A stretch of DNA of 64,000 nucleotides. Source: Salinigranum rubrum (GTDB lineage Archaea; Halobacteriota; Halobacteria; Halobacteriales; Haloferacaceae). A program made the position numbers and the translations under genes. A model generated the notes under the pieces. The model was not told the DNA's origin and searched no databases. It was given only the letters and a program-made list of their open reading frames with translations. Positions 9,439 through 18,309 of this stretch are shown in pieces. Position 1 is the stretch's first letter. Each line of letters starts with the position of its first letter. The stretch spans positions 1,736,001 through 1,800,000 of the forward strand of contig NZ_CP026309.1 of the NCBI RefSeq assembly GCF_002906575.1, written 5' to 3'.

Positions 9439-9445
9439 TTAAACG
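9439..9445 (+). promoter_or_regulatory. TATA-like box for NUDIX gene
   Basis: CTTAAAC lies about 25 nt before the ATG at 9467. This supports 9467 rather than the upstream in-frame ATG at 9446 as the start. Confidence 0.5.
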
Positions 9446-9466
9446 TTGGCATGGTTATCAGAGGTA

Positions 9467-9922
9467 ATGGCAGTGGAAGCGGTTAGCGCTGGAGCGATCC
9501 TCTTCCGCGACACCCGTGGCCACCGGGAGTACTTGCTCCTGAAGAGCCGACCGGGGGACTGGGAGTTCCCCAAGGGCGGGGTCGAAGGCGACGAGGAACT
9601 CCAGCAGACGGCGATCAGAGAAGTCAGAGAGGAAGCCGGTGTCGAGGATTTCCGCCTCGTCGACGGCTTCCGCGAGGATTACAGCTACGTGTTCGAAGCG
9701 AACGGGACGACCATCCACAAGACGGTTCACCTGTTCATCGCGCGGTCGTTCGAGGCCAGCGCCGAACTCTCCCGCGAACACCGCGACCTGCAGTGGCGCG
9801 ACTACGAGCAGGCCATCAACACCATCACCCAGGACGGCCCGCGCGAGATATTCAGGCGCGCCCACCGATACCTGGACGAACTCGCGGAGAAGACCGAGGA
9901 GGGGCGGACGTACCTCGCGTAG
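9467..9922 (+). CDS. NUDIX hydrolase, diadenosine tetraphosphatase type
   Basis: A soluble hydrolase of 151 residues that cleaves a nucleoside diphosphate linked to another moiety. The complete Nudix box is seen as GGVEGDEELQQTAIREVREEAGVE, with the catalytic REVREEAG core. The preceding WEFPKGGVE and the small size resemble bis(5'-nucleosyl)-tetraphosphatases of the Ap4A group. Starting at 9467 puts MAVEAVSAGAILF at the N-terminus, as usual for the family. The next gene begins 3 nt after the stop, so the two are probably co-transcribed. Confidence 0.85.
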   Translation: MAVEAVSAGAILFRDTRGHREYLLLKSRPGDWEFPKGGVEGDEELQQTAIREVREEAGVEDFRLVDGFREDYSYVFEANGTTIHKTVHLFIARSFEASAELSREHRDLQWRDYEQAINTITQDGPREIFRRAHRYLDELAEKTEEGRTYLA

Positions 9923-9925
9923 CGC

Positions 9926-10903
9926 GTGACGGACCTGGCGGTGGATTCGGAGTTCACGTTCGAACTCGTCGCCTGCCGGTGGGCCGAGCGCGAGTGGCCG
10001 CCGGACGGGCCGAGAGCCGACGCCGTCCTCGTCGCACGACAGGTCGGCACGCGGAAGCGCCGGTGGGACACGCTCGTCGTCGAGGCGGACCCGGCCGGGC
10101 TCAGAGGTCGTGACCTCCTGGGTCCGGACGAACTCGACTCGGATCTCCTGCACGTCGTCCGGCACGCCCCGGCGGAGTGGGCGTGGTACCGCGACGCCCT
10201 CCCGCACCCGGGCTACCCCTGGCGGTACGTCCGCGAGGCGATTCACCGCGCGGCCGCCCGGGACGCGGTCGAGACGCGCCGCCGCGGGAATCGCATCGAA
10301 CTCCGGCGGGTCGCGCCGTACCCGGACTGGATTTCGAGAGTCGTCGCCATCGAGAACAAGCCCGACCTCGACGCGAGCGCCGCCCGCGCGCTCGCGTCTC
10401 AGATCAGATACGACGTGGACTGCGGCCTCCTCGACGAGGTGTGGGTCGCCACGCGAGCGACCGACGAGTCCGTGCCCGCCGTCCTCTTAGAGGAGTTCCC
10501 CGTCGAGGCGGGCGTCCTCGCGGTCGATCCTCTCTCCGGTACGGCGGAGGTGCTGTGGCACCCCTCGCGGCTCTCCCCCGACGACGAGAGCGAAGACCGC
10601 CGAACCGTCATCGCCGAACGCGCCTACGGGCGGGGCTGGCGGTCGTACGTCGACACGATGCGACCCGACTGTCGACACTTCGAACTCACCGAGGTCGGCG
10701 GCGCGTTCGTCCCGCACTGTGCGGCGAAGGGGCGGTGTCAGACGAACGCGGAGTGTGCCGGTTCCTGTCGCTCGTTCGAACCGGAGCCGCCGGGGTGGCG
10801 GACGCGAGGCTGGCCGATCGAGGGGGGACCGGGGAAGGGGATCAGGTCGCTGCTCGAACGTCGGCGCGAGCGCGTTCGCGGCCGGGAGCGAGAGGAGGAG
10901 TAG
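9926..10903 (+). CDS. DUF5787-like protein, PD-(D/E)XK nuclease candidate
   Basis: A 325-residue haloarchaeal protein starting with GTG, 3 nt after the NUDIX stop. In the middle, RVVAIENKPDLDASAARALASQ gives the E-x-K element and following helix of PD-(D/E)XK nucleases, then a beta strand DEVWVAT. The C-terminal third has a Cys/His cluster, with CRHF, PHC, GRC, NAEC and GSC in order, plausible zinc or iron-sulfur ligands. The N-terminal domain contains FELVACRWAEREW, PGYPWRYVREAIHRA and other Trp-rich strings. I recall similar haloarchaeal proteins as DUF5787, function unknown. The nuclease idea is an inference from motif order. Confidence 0.7.
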   Translation: MTDLAVDSEFTFELVACRWAEREWPPDGPRADAVLVARQVGTRKRRWDTLVVEADPAGLRGRDLLGPDELDSDLLHVVRHAPAEWAWYRDALPHPGYPWRYVREAIHRAAARDAVETRRRGNRIELRRVAPYPDWISRVVAIENKPDLDASAARALASQIRYDVDCGLLDEVWVATRATDESVPAVLLEEFPVEAGVLAVDPLSGTAEVLWHPSRLSPDDESEDRRTVIAERAYGRGWRSYVDTMRPDCRHFELTEVGGAFVPHCAAKGRCQTNAECAGSCRSFEPEPPGWRTRGWPIEGGPGKGIRSLLERRRERVRGREREEE

Positions 10904-11437
10904 TCAGTCGCCGGTGGCGCTCTCGTCGTTCGACGCGCTCTCGACGGCCTCGACGGTGACGGCGTCGGCCGCGACGGCCCGTCGAAACGTCGGAACCGCG
11001 CGGTACTCGACTTCGACGACCCCCTTGCGTCGGAGGCTCTGCAGCGCCTGCCGGACCGCGTCGACGTCGGGGTCGAGCGCCGTCGTCTCGCGAAGCCGGT
11101 GGAGCACGCTCACGACGCTCATCGACCGCTCGTCGGGGCCGGCGACGGCCTCGAACACCCGCGCTTCGAGTTCGGGGACGCGGATGACCGACGGGACGCC
11201 GCCCTCGTCGTCGGCCTCGACGCCGGGGTCGACGTCGACCAGTTCGGCCGCCTCGGCCGTCGCGCGGATGAGGCTGTTGTCGTCGCGGTAGTAGTACTCC
11301 TTCAGGTCGTTTTCGAGGTACTGGTGGACCTCGCTCCCGCTGTCGAGACCCCAGCGTTTCTGGAGTTCTTTGTTCTTCGTGGGCTGGAGGCGGACGATGT
11401 CGGCCAGTCGCTCCGTGGCCTCCTCGGAGAGCGTCAT
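10904..11437 (-). CDS. DUF5797-like winged-helix protein
   Basis: A 177-residue protein with two helix-rich halves compatible with winged helix-turn-helix folds. The first is MTLSEEATERLADIVRLQPTK with KNKELQKRWGLDSGSEVHQY. The second is the C-terminal SVVSVLHRLRETTALDPDVDAVRQALQSLRRKGVVEVEY. The last segment reads as a recognition helix plus wing. It is probably a DNA-binding regulator found widely in haloarchaea. Its stop codon abuts the stop of the DUF5787-like gene on the other strand with no spacer. Targets are unknown. Confidence 0.65.
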   Translation of the reverse strand: MTLSEEATERLADIVRLQPTKNKELQKRWGLDSGSEVHQYLENDLKEYYYRDDNSLIRATAEAAELVDVDPGVEADDEGGVPSVIRVPELEARVFEAVAGPDERSMSVVSVLHRLRETTALDPDVDAVRQALQSLRRKGVVEVEYRAVPTFRRAVAADAVTVEAVESASNDESATGD

Positions 11438-11670
11438 CTGTCGGTGCGTGGGTCGGCTTCGTACATGGGTGTTCTGTTCTGCGGTTAGAACCCTCGTCGC
11501 TACCGCGCTTTTGGTTGCGCTGAACGGACTCGACGCTAACGCGTGCAGTCCGTCGCCCGTTTCAGATATCGGGGTACTCCCCTCGGCGAACGAAACCTGC
11601 TGGCTACTCCGAGAAGCCTCAGCCGAAACGCGGTCACGGTGACTACCGAACAGCAGTCAAGCGCACGAAG

Positions 11671-11850
11671 GCAGTCGCCAGGGCGGTGATGCCACACCCT
11701 CCCCAGCCGATTCCTTCGCTCAGTCACTCACTTCGTTCGTTCGGTCGCTCAGTCATCCCTCGCGCGGCGGTCCGACCGGAGTCGGACCGGCCGCGCCACC
11801 GCAGGGCCGGTCGGCGGACGGGAGTGAGCGAGTCCTGCGAGTCACCGACG
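11671..11850 (-). repeat. dispersed hairpin element, copy b (inverted)
   Basis: Read on the minus strand this matches the other copies. The right arm appears as TCGGCTGGGGAGGGTGTGG, the core as CGCGCGAGGGATGA and the lead-in as GGTGGCGCGG. The central hairpin has a 9-bp perfect stem CGGTCCGAC/GTCGGACCG at 11768-11776 and 11781-11789, with loop CGGA and outer pairs GCGCGG/CCGCGC. It lies in the roughly 490-nt gap between divergent genes. The remainder of that gap (11438-11670) shows no gene. Confidence 0.65.
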
Positions 11851-11900
11851 GGCCCGTCTCGCACAACACCCACTGCGACGATTGGCCGCGGAGCCAACGG

Positions 11901-11908
11901 TTAAACCC
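11901..11908 (+). promoter_or_regulatory. TATA-like box for enoyl-CoA hydratase
   Basis: TTAAACCC, about 25 nt upstream of the ATG at 11930, favours that ATG over the in-frame upstream start at 11882. Confidence 0.5.
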
Positions 11909-11929
11909 GACGGCCACGTGGCCCCGCCC

Positions 11930-12715
11930 ATGACGACAGATACGGACTGGGAGACAGTCTCGCTCGACATCGCTGACGACGTCGCCACCCTGACCGTGGA
12001 CCGCCCCGACAGCCTCAACGCGCTCAACACGGAGACGATGGACGCCCTGGAGGAGGCGCTCGCGGCCGCCGAGGACGCCGATGTCCGCGCGCTCGTCCTC
12101 ACGGGTGCGGGCGACAAGGCGTTCATCGCGGGTGCGGACATCTCGTACATGCAGTCGCTCTCCACCGAGGAGGCAGAGGAGTACGCCGCGCAGGGCCACG
12201 ACATCTGCCGGACGCTCGAACGGCTTCCCGCCCCGACCATCGCCGCCGTCAACGGCTACGCCTTCGGCGGCGGCTGCGAGATGGCGCTCGCGTGTGACCT
12301 CCGCGTCGCCTCGGAGCGCGCCGTCCTCGGTCAGACCGAAATCGACCTGGGCATCATCCCCGGCTGGGGCGGCACCCAGCGGCTCCCCGCGCTCGTCGGC
12401 GACGAGGTGGCACGCCGACTCGTCTTCTTCGGCGACCGCATCGACGCGCAGGACGCCTACGAGTACGGCCTCGTCGGGGAGGTGGTCGCCCACGACCAGC
12501 TAGACGAACACGTCGCTGAGATGGCAGCCGAACTCGCCGCGAAGCCGAAGTTCGCGCTCCGGGCGGCGAAGGAGGCGCTGAACAAGCACCACGAGGCGCC
12601 CCGGGACGCGGCGCTGGACTTCGAGCGGCGCACCTGGTCCGGCCTCTTCGGGACGCACGACCAGCGCGAGGGGATGGAGGCGTTCGTCGAGAAGCGCGAC
12701 GCCGACTTCGAGTAA
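11930..12715 (+). CDS. enoyl-CoA hydratase/isomerase (crotonase family)
   Basis: A cytoplasmic crotonase-fold enzyme of 261 residues that hydrates trans-2-enoyl-CoA in beta-oxidation or related pathways. Substrate and oxyanion-hole motifs are AFIAGADISYMQ and VNGYAFGGGCEMALACD. The two catalytic glutamates of true hydratases appear to be present, in GGGCEMAL and in TEIDLGIIPGWGGTQRL. The chosen ATG gives MTTDTDWETVSLDI, with normal family length. It stands alone between a regulator and an MFS gene, but fits the acyl-CoA genes at 22-31 kb. The chain-length preference is unknown. Confidence 0.9.
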   Translation: MTTDTDWETVSLDIADDVATLTVDRPDSLNALNTETMDALEEALAAAEDADVRALVLTGAGDKAFIAGADISYMQSLSTEEAEEYAAQGHDICRTLERLPAPTIAAVNGYAFGGGCEMALACDLRVASERAVLGQTEIDLGIIPGWGGTQRLPALVGDEVARRLVFFGDRIDAQDAYEYGLVGEVVAHDQLDEHVAEMAAELAAKPKFALRAAKEALNKHHEAPRDAALDFERRTWSGLFGTHDQREGMEAFVEKRDADFE

Positions 12716-12789
12716 GTCGCGCTCTGGCGGGCGGCGTTCGGGTGGATGGCGTTCGCGTTCGAGTTCGAGTGCGTGTACGTGTAGGTGAG

Positions 12790-14055
12790 TCAGTCGTCCT
12801 GCGGCGTCACCCCGCTCAGTCCGGCGGGGTCCGAAACGGTTTCTTCGACCTGGCTGTAGGTGACGACGAGCGCGACCACCGCGAGGGCGGCCCCGAAGAC
12901 GAACGGGACGGCGAAGCCGAACCGTTCCAGATACCCGGAGACGAGTGGACCGAAGGCGACGCCGAGGCCGAACGCCATCGTCAGCACCGACAGCGTGGTC
13001 CCCGACTGTCCCTCGCCGGCGAGGTCACCCGCCAGCGCGAGCGACGGGGCGAACACCATCGCGACGGCCACGCCCTGAACGAAGCGCGCGCCGACCATGA
13101 GCAGCGAGTCGGTGACGAACCCCTGTGCGAGGACGGAGGGGACCAAGAGGAGAAAGCCCACCAGCAGGAACGGTCGGCGACCGATTCGGTCCGAGGCGCG
13201 GCCGACGGGAATCTGAAAGAGGACGTTGGCGATGACGACGGCGCCGAACTGCACGCCGAACAGCAGCGTCCCCTGCGAGAGACGGTCGTTGACCTGCCCT
13301 TCGAGCGTGGCGAACAGGGCGATGCCGATTGCCATGCAGAACGTCCCGACGCCGAGAGCGAACACGGGGTCGAGGAGGGAGTCGGTGCCGCGCATGGAGA
13401 CCGAGAGGTCGTCGGCCGCCGTCGTGTCCGTCCGCTGGGGGTCCTCGACCAGGACGACGACGAGGAGCAGCGAGACGAACGCGCCGACGACGGCGACGGC
13501 GAAGGCGGCGTCGATGCTGACCGTCTCGACGACGACGCCGGCGACGATGGGGCCGAAGCCGAAGCCCACGAGTCTGAGCGTGTTGAAGACGCCGAAGTTG
13601 CCGCCCCTGTCCCCCGAAGTCGCGAGTTCGTTCACCAGCGCGACCGTTGCGGGGATGGTGAAGCCGGCGGCGATGCCCTGCAGGGCGCGGAGGACGAGCA
13701 CCAGCCAGTACGACGAGACCACGAGGTACGCGGCGCTGGCGACGCCCAAGAGTGCGAGGCCGAAGAGGATGTAGACCCGACGTCTGCCGGTCCGGTCCGA
13801 GAGCCGCCCCGTGAGGGGCTGACAGAACGAGTTCAGGAAGCCGAACAGCGAGAGGACGATGCCGATGAGCAGCGACTCGGTGACGAGCAACGAGACCGGT
13901 CCGAGAGAGAGGCGAACGCCGGCGATGCCCGCCAGCGAGACGCGGCCGCTCGCGATGAACAGCGGGAGGACGATGATGAGAAACGAGTTACCGAGCGCGT
14001 CTGCCATGCGGGCGAAGCCGAGCGCGAGCACCCGACGGTCGGTTCCGAGGACCAT
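12790..14055 (-). CDS. MFS transporter
   Basis: A 12-helix major facilitator superfamily carrier of about 421 residues in the cytoplasmic membrane. The hallmark loop 2-3 motif is GRLSDRTGRRRVYILFG, and the equivalent in the second half is GRASDRIGRRPFLLVGF. The ATG at 14055 (MVLGTDRRVLALGFARM) is preferred. A longer frame to 14148 would add a basic, Arg-rich leader out of keeping with the protein. The pattern resembles drug or sugar efflux members, but no substrate can be named. It is divergent from the DUF5789-like gene and convergent with enoyl-CoA hydratase. Confidence 0.85.
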   Translation of the reverse strand: MVLGTDRRVLALGFARMADALGNSFLIIVLPLFIASGRVSLAGIAGVRLSLGPVSLLVTESLLIGIVLSLFGFLNSFCQPLTGRLSDRTGRRRVYILFGLALLGVASAAYLVVSSYWLVLVLRALQGIAAGFTIPATVALVNELATSGDRGGNFGVFNTLRLVGFGFGPIVAGVVVETVSIDAAFAVAVVGAFVSLLLVVVLVEDPQRTDTTAADDLSVSMRGTDSLLDPVFALGVGTFCMAIGIALFATLEGQVNDRLSQGTLLFGVQFGAVVIANVLFQIPVGRASDRIGRRPFLLVGFLLLVPSVLAQGFVTDSLLMVGARFVQGVAVAMVFAPSLALAGDLAGEGQSGTTLSVLTMAFGLGVAFGPLVSGYLERFGFAVPFVFGAALAVVALVVTYSQVEETVSDPAGLSGVTPQDD

Positions 14056-14181
14056 CTGCTTGCTCCTACGACGCCGGCGGAAAGAGCGTTCCGAGTCGCG
14101 TCCGGACGTGGTCGTTCCCGGGCGCGTTCGTATGTGTTCAAGTGACACGACCGGCGCGGTTAAATACGATAACGATTAATA

Positions 14182-14445
14182 ATGTATGTGGAATCAGAAC
14201 TCAAGCTGAACACCCTCTACGAGCAGTTCGAGACCCTGGAGTACCCCCTCAACCGCGAGACGGCGGCCGAGTCGTTCGAGCAGTCGACGCTGTTGATGGC
14301 CGACGGCCAGACGAACCTCGGGGCGCTCATCGAACGGACGCGGACGCCCACGTTCGACTCCCCGGAGGACCTGTTCGTCGAACTCCAGACCGTCCTGCCC
14401 ATCGAAGCCGTCGGCGAACCGGGGCAGTCCGACGGCGACGCCTGA
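14182..14445 (+). CDS. DUF5789-like small protein, copy 1
   Basis: An 87-residue acidic haloarchaeal protein. The conserved pattern is LYEQFETLEYPLNRETAAE, then a segment with TNLGALIERT and an ending FDSPEDLFVELQTVLP. The same pattern recurs in the gene at 14540, so the two are paralogues 95 nt apart. The AT-rich ATTAATAATG at the start and TTAAATA at 14160-14166 look like a leaderless promoter. I recall this as DUF5789, function unknown. No catalytic motif or metal ligands are visible. Confidence 0.75.
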   Translation: MYVESELKLNTLYEQFETLEYPLNRETAAESFEQSTLLMADGQTNLGALIERTRTPTFDSPEDLFVELQTVLPIEAVGEPGQSDGDA

Positions 14446-14539
14446 CACCCCGCACGTTTCCGCGTTTTCGATACAGTCGATCCGAGAAGACAGTCACCAC
14501 GGCCCATACAGCCAAGTCGCTGGCATCGCTTGGGGAAGT

Positions 14540-14764
14540 ATGAACGACCCGAGCGGGGGAGGCGGCGTCGAAGAGCGGTGTGAGCGGCTGGAGTACCCGG
14601 TGATGCGGGCCGACGCCGCGGCCGCGTTCTCGGACGTGACCGTCGATGCGAACGGGGATGAGACCAACCTCGGGGTCGTCGTCTCCGAGTCGGAGCGCGA
14701 CTCCTTCGCGAACCCGGAGGAGCTGTACGCCGAACTCGAAGCGGCGGTGGGAGAGCCGCTCTGA
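14540..14764 (+). CDS. DUF5789-like small protein, copy 2
   Basis: A 74-residue acidic protein paralogous to the gene at 14182. It shares ERCERLEYPVMRADAAAAF, ETNLGVVVSESE and FANPEELYAELEAAVG, so the YP...TNLG...NPEELY order is retained. Copy 2 is shorter and has a Gly-rich start. Function unknown. The pair sits upstream of TFS on the same strand, but the 146-nt gap argues against a tight operon. Confidence 0.75.
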   Translation: MNDPSGGGGVEERCERLEYPVMRADAAAAFSDVTVDANGDETNLGVVVSESERDSFANPEELYAELEAAVGEPL

Positions 14765-14910
14765 GACGAGCCGTTCGCCGCGACGGGAGGGGTCCCTCGT
14801 CGGTCGCAGTCGGGCGTCGCCGGAACGGTCGACGGAGTGCCGGTAACAGGGGACGACAGCGCTTATCACTCCGGGGAGCTTAAGTGTGCCAACCGATTGA
14901 GTCCAGTACC

Positions 14911-15237
14911 ATGGAGTTCTGTGACGAGTGCGGCTCGATGATGAAGACGGACGGAGACAAGTGGGTCTGTCCGGAAGGTCACGAGAAGCTGCGTGACCGC
15001 GCGAAGGAGGCGACGATGAAGACGACGCAGGGCCAAGAACACAGCAGCGCGGTCGACATGTCCGACGTCGACGACGCCGAGATCGGCCCCACCACGAGGG
15101 TCAAGTGTGCCAACCCCGACTGCGACAACGACCGCGCCCGCTACGAGATGAAACAGATCCGCTCGGCCGACGAGTCCGAGACCCGCTTTTTCACCTGTAC
15201 CGAGTGCGGCCAGAAGTGGCGCGAGGACGACCACTGA
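14911..15237 (+). CDS. tfs: transcription factor S (TFS, TFIIS/RPB9-like)
   Basis: Archaeal transcript-cleavage factor, 108 residues, acting with RNA polymerase to rescue backtracked complexes. The N-terminal zinc finger begins MEFCDECGSMMKTDGDKWVC. The C-terminal zinc ribbon has CANPDCDN and FTCTECGQKW. The acidic pair needed to enter the polymerase active site is seen in IRSADESETRFF. The ATG at 14911 is favoured over the ATG at 14884 because the protein then begins at the zinc finger like its relatives. The next gene starts 1 nt after the stop, which suggests an operon with two tandem paralogues. Confidence 0.92.
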   Translation: MEFCDECGSMMKTDGDKWVCPEGHEKLRDRAKEATMKTTQGQEHSSAVDMSDVDDAEIGPTTRVKCANPDCDNDRARYEMKQIRSADESETRFFTCTECGQKWREDDH

Positions 15238-15238
15238 G

Positions 15239-15829
15239 ATGGCCCATCCCCCCGCTCCGTCGGTCCCGTCGCTCGACGAGCGGGGGTGGGAGCGAACGGA
15301 CGAGCGGCGGGAGGTCCGCTTCGAACTCCCGACGATGCGGGTGCTCGCGCACACGCTCGTCTACGAGGACCGGGCGCTTCGCATGCGAGTTCGGGAGGCG
15401 ACCGGCGTCGACCACACCTGGCGCTTCTTCTTCGCGACGCGGCTCGCGTTCGACCCGCCGTTGCCGCCGCTGACGGGGAACGCCTCCGTGTACGGCACGG
15501 TCCGGTCGGAGGCGCGTGAGGCGTTCGTCGACGACCTCCGCGCGCGCGGCGTCGACCGCATCGAGCGTGGACGGACCGACCGAACGAGAACCGAGACGGG
15601 CGACCGCGTCTCGCTGACGCGCTACCGGGGGCGGTATCGGCTCGAACGGGCGGGTGTCGACGTCCCCGTGGCGGGCGTCCTCGGCGTCTGGACGCACGAC
15701 GGCGACTTCCGACTCGCCGGGGGGTGGTACCCGGACCAGTCGCTCGCGGTCACGCTCTCGGATGCGCCGGAGACCGACCCGAACGCCTTCCGGAACGAAC
15801 TCCTCGACCTCGTGAGGGGAACGAGATGA
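15239..15829 (+). CDS. conserved haloarchaeal protein, tandem paralogue 1
   Basis: A 196-residue protein of unknown function, starting 1 nt after TFS and overlapping the next gene by 4 nt (ATGA). Recognisable blocks are VRFELPTMRVLAHTLVYEDRALR, TWRFFFATRLAFDPPLPPL and AREAFVDDLRARGVDRIER. The same order recurs in the next gene, so they arose by duplication. No signal peptide, membrane helix or catalytic motif is visible. The tight coupling with TFS suggests co-expression but does not prove a role in transcription. Confidence 0.7.
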   Translation: MAHPPAPSVPSLDERGWERTDERREVRFELPTMRVLAHTLVYEDRALRMRVREATGVDHTWRFFFATRLAFDPPLPPLTGNASVYGTVRSEAREAFVDDLRARGVDRIERGRTDRTRTETGDRVSLTRYRGRYRLERAGVDVPVAGVLGVWTHDGDFRLAGGWYPDQSLAVTLSDAPETDPNAFRNELLDLVRGTR

Positions 15830-16413
15830 CCGACGAGGACCCGCCGGCCCCGCGCGTCGACGTGCCCGACGGCTGGGTGGCGACAGAGACCACCACGGAG
15901 CGCGTCTTCTCGGTGAGCAAGGTGACCGTCACCGCCACGACGGTCGTCTACGAGGACGAGCGGCTTCGCGAGGGCGGCGACGACGGAGGCGAAGCCGAGA
16001 CCAAGTCGTTCCGCCGGTTCGTCTTCGCCAGCCGTCTTCGACTCCGGCCGACGACGAAGCCGTCGAAGCCGCTGACCAAACTGGTCAGGTCGCGGGCGAA
16101 GGCGGGCTTCGCCGACCGCCTGCGCGAGCGCGGGATGGACGGCGTCGAGGAGCGGGAGTCGAGGCGCTTCCGCGTGAGGGATCAAGACGCGACGCTCGTC
16201 GGCTACGACGCCGAGTGTACCGTCGAGGGGACGCGCCTCGCCGTCGACGGCTGGGTCGCCGTCTGGCCTCGCGACGACGGCGACTACGTCGTCGCGGGCG
16301 GCGCGTATCCCACGCGCGTCCTCGACGGCGGTGGAGTCGAAGGGGGGAACGAGACGCTCGAACCCGGCCGCTACCGGGACGACCTGTTCTCGATCATCCG
16401 AGAGATCAACTGA
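15826..16413 (+). CDS. conserved haloarchaeal protein, tandem paralogue 2
   Basis: A 195-residue paralogue of the preceding gene, whose ATG overlaps the preceding stop. Shared blocks are KVTVTATTVVYEDERLR, FRRFVFASRLRLRPTTKPSK and AKAGFADRLRERGMDGVEE, followed by a common strand-rich half and an ending LFSIIREIN comparable to LLDLVRG. An upstream in-frame ATG at 15724 lies inside the neighbouring gene and is rejected. Function unknown. Confidence 0.7.
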   Translation: MTDEDPPAPRVDVPDGWVATETTTERVFSVSKVTVTATTVVYEDERLREGGDDGGEAETKSFRRFVFASRLRLRPTTKPSKPLTKLVRSRAKAGFADRLRERGMDGVEERESRRFRVRDQDATLVGYDAECTVEGTRLAVDGWVAVWPRDDGDYVVAGGAYPTRVLDGGGVEGGNETLEPGRYRDDLFSIIREIN

Positions 16414-16464
16414 GGCCGGTCCCCAGCCGTAACGGGCAAGTGACACCACGCCGAACGGGCGTCG

Positions 16465-18220
16465 ATGGCAGACGACGCTGGTCTCGACGGGCGGGACGAA
16501 CCCGCGCGCGGACCCGACGACCACGCCGAACTCCTCTCCGCGCTCGACTCACACGACCTCGCGGTGGCGACCGACCCCGTGGCCCCGGACGACGACGGCT
16601 TCGACTTCGCACTCGGGGCGTCCGAACCCGCAGATACCGTCTTCCCCCAGTCCGTCGCGAGCGGCGGCCCGACGCCCGAAGGCGTCATCCTCTGGACGCG
16701 CATCGCCCCCGACGCGTTCGACGCCGACGAACCGCTCGGGTGCAGGTCGCACACGACGAGGCGTTCACCGACGTCTGTTACGAGGGGGTCGTGACCGACA
16801 CGGAGCGCGTTCGGGCGCACGACTACACCGTCAAGGTCGACCTGGACGGGTTGCTCTCGTCCGACAGTCAGTACTACTACCGGTTCGTCTACCGGAACAC
16901 CGCCTCGAACACGGGCCGGTGTCGGACGCTTCCGGCCCCCGATTCGTCGCCGGAGTCGCTCCGTATCGGCCTGCTCGCGTGTCAGAACTACCTCAACGGC
17001 TACTACCCGGCGTACCACTACGTCGCCGAAGAGGACGTCGACTTCCTCGTCCACGTCGGCGATTTCGTCTACGAGTCGAGCGCGGGCGACTTCAAAGGGC
17101 TCGGCTCGTACGACTACCCGGCCGGGAGAAGGCGCTGCCGAGCGGCAACGGCCGCGTCTGGAACCTCGACGACTACCGGTACCTCTACCGCCTCTACCGG
17201 AGCGACCGCTTCCTCCAGGAGGCGATGGAGCGACACACGCTCATCGCTGGCTGGGACGACCACGAGATGGTCAACGACGTCTACTGGGACCGCCAGACCG
17301 ACGCGCCGGCCGGCGACCACCCGATGGGAGACGACCCGCACTTCATGACCGAACTCGTCGCCGACGCGATGCACGCCTGGTGGGAGTTCATGCCCGCGCG
17401 GGTGGAGTACGACCCGAACGGCGACTCGTTGCAGGAGCGGTTCCGCCTCTGGCGTGACTTCTCGTTCGGGGACCTCGTGACGCTCGCGATGACCGACGAG
17501 CGCCTCTTCCGCGACCCGCCGCGGGAGGCGATTCCCACCGCGGACAACGTCGGCCCGCAGTACGAACCGCCCGGGCGGACGATGCTCGGCACCGACCAGC
17601 GCGAGTGGCTCGTCGAGACGCTCACCGAGTCGGGGACGACGTGGACCGTCTGGGCCGACGAGGTGCTGACGGTCCCCTTCAGGCTCGGCTCCGGCCCGCT
17701 GTCGCTCTACCCGGTGCAGGGTGGGTGGGACGGCTACACGAGGGAGCGAATGCGCATCACCGAACAGGTCGCCGAGGCGGGCGTCGACAACTTCGTCACG
17801 CTCACGGGCGACATGCACTGTTACATCGCCGCCTACCAGCAGACCTCCTATCCGGGTCGGGTGTCGGGAGGGGAGGGGGTCGCACAGGGAGAGCGGATGG
17901 GCGTGGAGTTCATGACGCCCGCCATCACCTCGCTGAACGTCGCCGAGGCGCTGCACCTCACCCGGGGACGACGCAAGCGGGTGACGGAACCGCTGCTCTC
18001 GTGGCTGATTCCGCTGATGAACCCACACATCGAGTTCTTCGACAGCCACAACTGGGGCTACTCCGTCGTGGAGTTCACCCGCGAGGACTGCACGTACGTC
18101 GGCTACGCCGTCGACAAGACGGTGAACAGCCCGGACGCCGAACGGGAGGTCGTCACCGCCTACCGCGTCCCCGAGGGACGGGTCGAACTGCAGGACGTGA
18201 CCGACGAGTACGCGACGTAA
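16465..18220 (+). CDS. PhoD-like alkaline phosphatase/phosphodiesterase (two frameshifts)
   Basis: A metallophosphoesterase of the PhoD family (about 585 residues once repaired), cleaving phosphomono- or diesters. The N-terminal domain has FPQSVASGGPTPEGVILWTR. Metal-binding motifs are FLVHVGDFVYES, GWDDHEMVND and VTLTGDMHCYIA. The frame breaks at GGG 16738-16740 and again at GGG 17124-17126; one extra G at each gives a continuous family-like protein. Most PhoD enzymes are Tat-exported, yet no Arg-Arg signal is visible at this N-terminus, so it may be cytoplasmic or the true start may be missed. Gene ends convergent to the DM13 gene. Confidence 0.8.
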
Positions 18221-18309
18221 GAGACGCTGGTGAGACCCGCCGTGGGTGATCGGACGTCGCGGCCACCGGGAGACGGTTCGACGTTTCTGGTGTTGCCGAG
18301 AACGGGGTG

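Noticed and set aside
12738-12789. GTTCG/GAGTTC-rich stretch after enoyl-CoA hydratase as a regulatory repeat
   Set aside because: Short, imperfect and only 50 nt; likely simple-sequence drift in a convergent gap.
12742-14145. A 467-codon plus-strand frame opposite the MFS carrier
   Set aside because: Highly charged Glu/Arg/Asp mixture with no conserved motif, fully antisense to a clear membrane transporter.
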